Assembly (NCBI RefSeq): GCF_030435705.1
Contig: NZ_CP129382.1
Span: forward strand, 3,342,501 to 3,406,500
From: Rhizobium sp. SSA_523
GTDB lineage: Bacteria > Pseudomonadota > Alphaproteobacteria > Rhizobiales > Rhizobiaceae
Direction of reading: 5' to 3'
Length of the DNA: 64,000 nt
This document shows positions 63,211-64,000 of this stretch, piece by piece. The position numbers and the translations under genes are program-made. The number at the start of each line of letters is the position of its first letter. Within the stretch, counting starts at the first letter, position 1. A model generated the notes under the pieces. The model saw only the letters and a program-made list of their open reading frames with translations. It searched no databases and was not told where the DNA came from.

Positions 63211-64000
63211 ATGGAAACGATCAAGGCTGACGGCCCGGGCAGGACCAAGCTGGTGCAGATGGCTGACCTTGTTCAGCGCTTCATGCAGCCGGAGAATGCC
63301 ATCGCACCCGGCGGCCATGTCCGCACCATCGCTGCAGGCCATTACACGGTATCCGGCCTGTCGCGCCATGTGCGGCTCGGCGAATTCGTGGCTCATCGCA
63401 GCCCGACCGGCATTCATCTCGGGGAAGTGGTCCGCGTCGAGCCCGACCTGATCTATGTCTGCCCGATCGAACCCGGCGAGCCGATCGGAATCGGCGACAC
63501 GGTGATCCGCAAGGGCGCCTTCCGGGTTGCTCCGGATGACAGCTGGTGCGGCCGCACGATCAGCTCCCTCTGCGAGCCGATCGACGGGAAGGGCCCTCTG
63601 CGCAACGGCCTTGCCAAGCGCTCCATCGCCAATACGGCACCGCCTTCCATGACCCGCCAGCGGATCGAGCATGGCTTTGCCACCGGCGTGCGGGCCATCG
63701 ACATCTTCTCGCCGCTCTGCCTGGGGCAGCGTCTTGGCATCTTCGCCGGATCGGGCGTCGGCAAATCCACGCTCCTGTCGATGCTGGCGCGCGCCGAAGC
63801 CTTCGACAGGGTCGTCATATCGCTGGTCGGCGAACGCGGTCGCGAAGTGCGCGAATTCATCGAGGATACGCTTGGCGACAATCTGGAGAAATCCATCGTC
63901 GTTGTGGCAACCAGCGATGAGAGCCCGATGCTGCGCAAGATGGCGCCGCTGGTCGGCATCACCATTGCCGAACATTTCCGCGACAAGGGCGAGAATGTCC
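63211..64000 (+). CDS. fliI: flagellum-specific ATPase FliI, 5' part
   Basis: First 263 codons of FliI, cut by the window edge. The N-terminal beta-barrel region (VRTIAAGHYTVSGLSRHVRL, GDTVIRKGAFRVAPDDSWCG) leads to the ATPase domain with Walker A LGIFAGSGVGKSTLLSM near residue 180 and VVISLVGERGREVREF after it. FliI powers delivery of export substrates with FliH. The start at ATG 63211 follows GGGGATG. Confidence 0.93.
   Translation, partial: METIKADGPGRTKLVQMADLVQRFMQPENAIAPGGHVRTIAAGHYTVSGLSRHVRLGEFVAHRSPTGIHLGEVVRVEPDLIYVCPIEPGEPIGIGDTVIRKGAFRVAPDDSWCGRTISSLCEPIDGKGPLRNGLAKRSIANTAPPSMTRQRIEHGFATGVRAIDIFSPLCLGQRLGIFAGSGVGKSTLLSMLARAEAFDRVVISLVGERGREVREFIEDTLGDNLEKSIVVVATSDESPMLRKMAPLVGITIAEHFRDKGENV

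Overview
This window comes from the chromosome of an alphaproteobacterium of the Rhizobiaceae (Agrobacterium/Rhizobium/Allorhizobium type). The evidence is high GC, a PodJ-type polarity protein with a CtrA box, an lpiA-acvB pair, VisN/VisR motility regulators, and a rhizobial chemotaxis operon (globin-type receptor, cheS, cheY1, cheA, cheW, cheR, cheB, cheY2, cheD, cheT) running into fliF and a flagellar rotor/stator cluster. Assignments come from reading the translated sequence; no database was searched.

Layout. 0-5 kb: a TauE/SafE permease and podJ, both on the minus strand. 5.3-11.4 kb: a plus-strand beta-oxidation block (acyl-CoA dehydrogenase, thiolase, hydratase/3-hydroxyacyl-CoA dehydrogenase) with a MazEF-type toxin-antitoxin pair between its first two genes. 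11.5-22.3 kb: lrgA-lrgB, a membrane histidine kinase, an OpgC-like acyltransferase, a transporter-fused hybrid histidine kinase, mscL, an aminotransferase and galE. 22.4-27.4 kb: an orphan CheW and, divergent from it, a four-gene ABC importer preceded by a three-unit Pho-box-like repeat. 27.5-35.1 kb: inositol monophosphatase, tRNA-Thr, and a housekeeping run murA, DUF2948, hisD, UPF0262, low-molecular-weight phosphatase, infA, maf, yacG.

35.3-37.2 kb is a small accessory islet behind tRNA-Phe. It holds a decayed HigA-like antitoxin, an XRE regulator with a perfect palindromic operator, a short membrane protein, a second XRE gene without a normal start codon, and an intact HigA whose HigB toxin seems reduced to about 13 codons. 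37.3-43.6 kb (minus strand): a flavoprotein, a TerC protein and the lpiA(mprF)-acvB pair for aminoacyl-lipid modification and turnover.

44.6-64 kb is the motility region. The chemotaxis operon is very compact (many ATGA/GTGA overlaps) and continues through fliF to a strong terminator. visN-visR follow as a separate unit. The minus-strand group motA-fliM-fliN-fliG-flhB-small conserved gene diverges from flgF-fliI, and fliI runs off the right edge. The block supplies the sensory relay, the master motility regulators, MS-ring, switch, stator and export parts; flagellin, hook and motB genes are not in the window.

Most noteworthy non-standard signals: the antitoxin-only higA locus and XRE operator in the islet; paired inverted repeats between infA and maf; the Pho-like triple repeat; a globin-type chemoreceptor with Glu where the proximal His is expected; matching Phe-Gly-rich tracts in FliF and FliN; and several short tandem repeats (6, 12 and 13 bp) between genes.
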